Part shown: in pieces, positions 12,154-13,352 of the stretch
Layout of the letters: each line of letters begins with the position of its first letter
How positions within the stretch are numbered: position 1 is the first letter of the stretch
NCBI GenBank assembly: GCA_029062865.1
Contig: JAIDPG010000040.1
Location: forward strand, 1-13,352
Direction: 5' to 3'
Length of the DNA stretch: 13,352 nt
DNA from: Oscillospiraceae bacterium
Lineage (GTDB): Bacteria > Bacillota > Clostridia > Oscillospirales > Ruminococcaceae
The notes under the pieces: model-generated
What the model saw: the letters and a program-made list of their open reading frames with translations, nothing else
Databases searched by the model: none
Told to the model about the DNA's origin: nothing
Program-made: the position numbers and the translations under genes

Positions 12154-13352
12154 ATGAAAGATACAGTAGAAAATTGGCACTTGAATTTTGTCACCGAGGA
12201 GTACGGCGAGGACGGGATATTGAAGAAGTTCGGGCTGAAATACCCGGACAACTTCAACTACGCCTATGACATCATTGACAAGTTCGCGGAGCTTGAGCCC
12301 GACCGCCGCGCTTTGCTTTGGGTGGACTTAAAGGGCAACGAGAAAACGCTGTCGTTTGGCGATCTGTCGCGCTATTCAAACAAGGTCGCGAATATGCTGA
12401 CACAAATGGGCGTGAAAAAGGGCGATCACGTAATGCTTGTTATGAAGCGGCATTATCAGTTCTGGTATACACTTTACGGATTGATGAAGATCGGCGCGGT
12501 GGCTATCCCCGCTTCGTATCTCCTGACGGCGCACGACTATACCTACCGCTTTAACGCCGCGGACGTTAAAGCTATCGTCGCGACGCAGGACGGCGAGGTC
12601 TGCGCGAATATCGAGGAGGGCGAAAAGGACGCGGACGACAAGCTCGGCTGCCGCTTTATCGTAAACGGCAAGCGCGACGGCTGGACGGCGTTCGACGAGG
12701 AAGTGGAAAAATACTCCGACGTGTTTCCGAGACAGGAGAGCAGCGCGCGGGATATTTTCTTGATGTACTTCACGTCGGGAACTACGGGAAATCCCAAAAT
12801 GGCTATCCACGACTACACGATAACGCTCGCGCAGATTCAGAACGCGAAGCACTGGCATAAGGTGATCCCGAACGGGCTGCACCTTACGGTGTCCGATACG
12901 GGCTGGGCAAAGGCGGCTTGGGGCAAGCTGTTCGGGCAGCCCGCAATGGGGACGACTACGTTCGTTTACGACTTCGACAAGTTTGTGCCGGGCGATCTGC
13001 TGAAAATGATCGAGAAGTACAAGATAACGACGTTTTGCGCGCCGCCGACGATGTTCCGCTTCTTCCTGCACGAGGGCGTGGAGAAGTACGACCTCTCGAG
13101 TCTTACGTACTGCAATATCGCGGGCGAGGCACTCCAGCCCGAGGTGTTTAAGCAGTGGTACGACGCGACGGGCTTGAAGCTCATGGAGGGCTTCGGGCAG
13201 AGTGAGTCTACGTGCATTGTCGGCAATCTTATCGGAATGGAGCCGAAGCCCGGCTCTATGGGCAAGCCGATGCCGATCTACACGGTCGACCTTGTGGATA
13301 AGGACGGAAATTCCGTGCCCCCGCGAGTGGTCGGCGAGATCGTCATCAAGGG
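12154..13352 (+). CDS. AMP-forming acyl-CoA synthetase (ANL superfamily), 3' end cut by window
   Basis: The frame is open from ATG 12154 to the window end: 399 complete codons of an expected total of about 540-560. ANL enzymes activate a carboxylic acid with ATP to an acyl-adenylate and transfer the acyl group to CoA. The AMP-binding motif YFTSGTTGNPK (205-215), the A4 region NIAGEAL (321-327) and the A5 motif EGFGQSE (345-351) are intact. The overall pattern (WHLNFVTE, YAYDIIDKFAE, HLTVSDTGWAKAAWGKLF) fits the medium-chain acyl-CoA synthetase/ACSM or acetyl-CoA synthetase-like branch, acting on short, medium-chain or aromatic acids. The Shine-Dalgarno (AAAGAGA, 12140-12146) is weak. It has its own promoter. 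The catalytic C-terminal domain with its lysine lies beyond the window, so substrate and completeness stay open. Confidence 0.92.
   Translation, partial: MKDTVENWHLNFVTEEYGEDGILKKFGLKYPDNFNYAYDIIDKFAELEPDRRALLWVDLKGNEKTLSFGDLSRYSNKVANMLTQMGVKKGDHVMLVMKRHYQFWYTLYGLMKIGAVAIPASYLLTAHDYTYRFNAADVKAIVATQDGEVCANIEEGEKDADDKLGCRFIVNGKRDGWTAFDEEVEKYSDVFPRQESSARDIFLMYFTSGTTGNPKMAIHDYTITLAQIQNAKHWHKVIPNGLHLTVSDTGWAKAAWGKLFGQPAMGTTTFVYDFDKFVPGDLLKMIEKYKITTFCAPPTMFRFFLHEGVEKYDLSSLTYCNIAGEALQPEVFKQWYDATGLKLMEGFGQSESTCIVGNLIGMEPKPGSMGKPMPIYTVDLVDKDGNSVPPRVVGEIVIK

Overview
This window looks like a chromosomal segment from a low-GC-lineage Gram-positive bacterium of the class Clostridia, most likely a gut Oscillospiraceae/Ruminococcus-like organism. 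The basis is the gene set (darA, holB and ricT in Bacillus/Clostridium order, type III pantothenate kinase, an ECF S component, a short 2[4Fe-4S] ferredoxin), strong AGGAGG-type ribosome binding sites, and sigma-A promoters with near-perfect TTGACA-17-TATAAT spacing. The species call is inference. No tRNA, rRNA, CRISPR array, transposase or phage gene was seen.

Layout. (1) 1-530: an independent non-coding transcription unit of about 440 nt with a consensus promoter, many local hairpins and a strong terminator. I could not assign it to a known RNA family. (2) 586-756, minus strand: a 56-residue ferredoxin with its own promoter and a terminator facing the ncRNA terminator. (3) 927-4706, plus strand: darA (c-di-AMP receptor), holB (DNA polymerase III delta'), then an inserted block of two paralogous YD-repeat-like lipoproteins flanking an unknown 157-residue protein. 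A relic of the last ten holB codons sits in front of the second lipoprotein gene, which shows how the copy arose. (4) 4726-8870: ricT (PSP1/RNase Y specificity factor) with its own promoter, two related small membrane proteins, coaX (pantothenate kinase) and an ECF S component that is probably a pantothenate transporter, closed by a terminator. (5) 8882-11980: a GH13 alpha-amylase-family enzyme behind an unusually long, repeat-rich leader, then dprA, closed by a terminator. (6) 12056-13352: a promoter and the 5' two-thirds or more of an ANL-superfamily acyl-CoA synthetase, cut by the window end.

How it fits together. darA, holB and ricT are the conserved housekeeping core known from Bacillus subtilis (order darA-yaaR-holB-ricT). 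Here yaaR is absent and about 2.5 kb of accessory surface-protein genes lies between holB and ricT. coaX and the S component form a plausible pantothenate uptake and CoA-entry module. The enzyme at 9206 is probably a cytoplasmic alpha-glucan hydrolase. dprA loads RecA onto incoming single-stranded DNA.

The most interesting non-coding signals are the orphan ncRNA at the left end, a dispersed family of G/C-rich hairpins with CTCCCC..GGGGAG arms placed in leaders and gaps (981-1006, 4792-4820, 10544-10567, 10615-10655), and the nested A/T-rich inverted repeats in the leader at 8917-9205.
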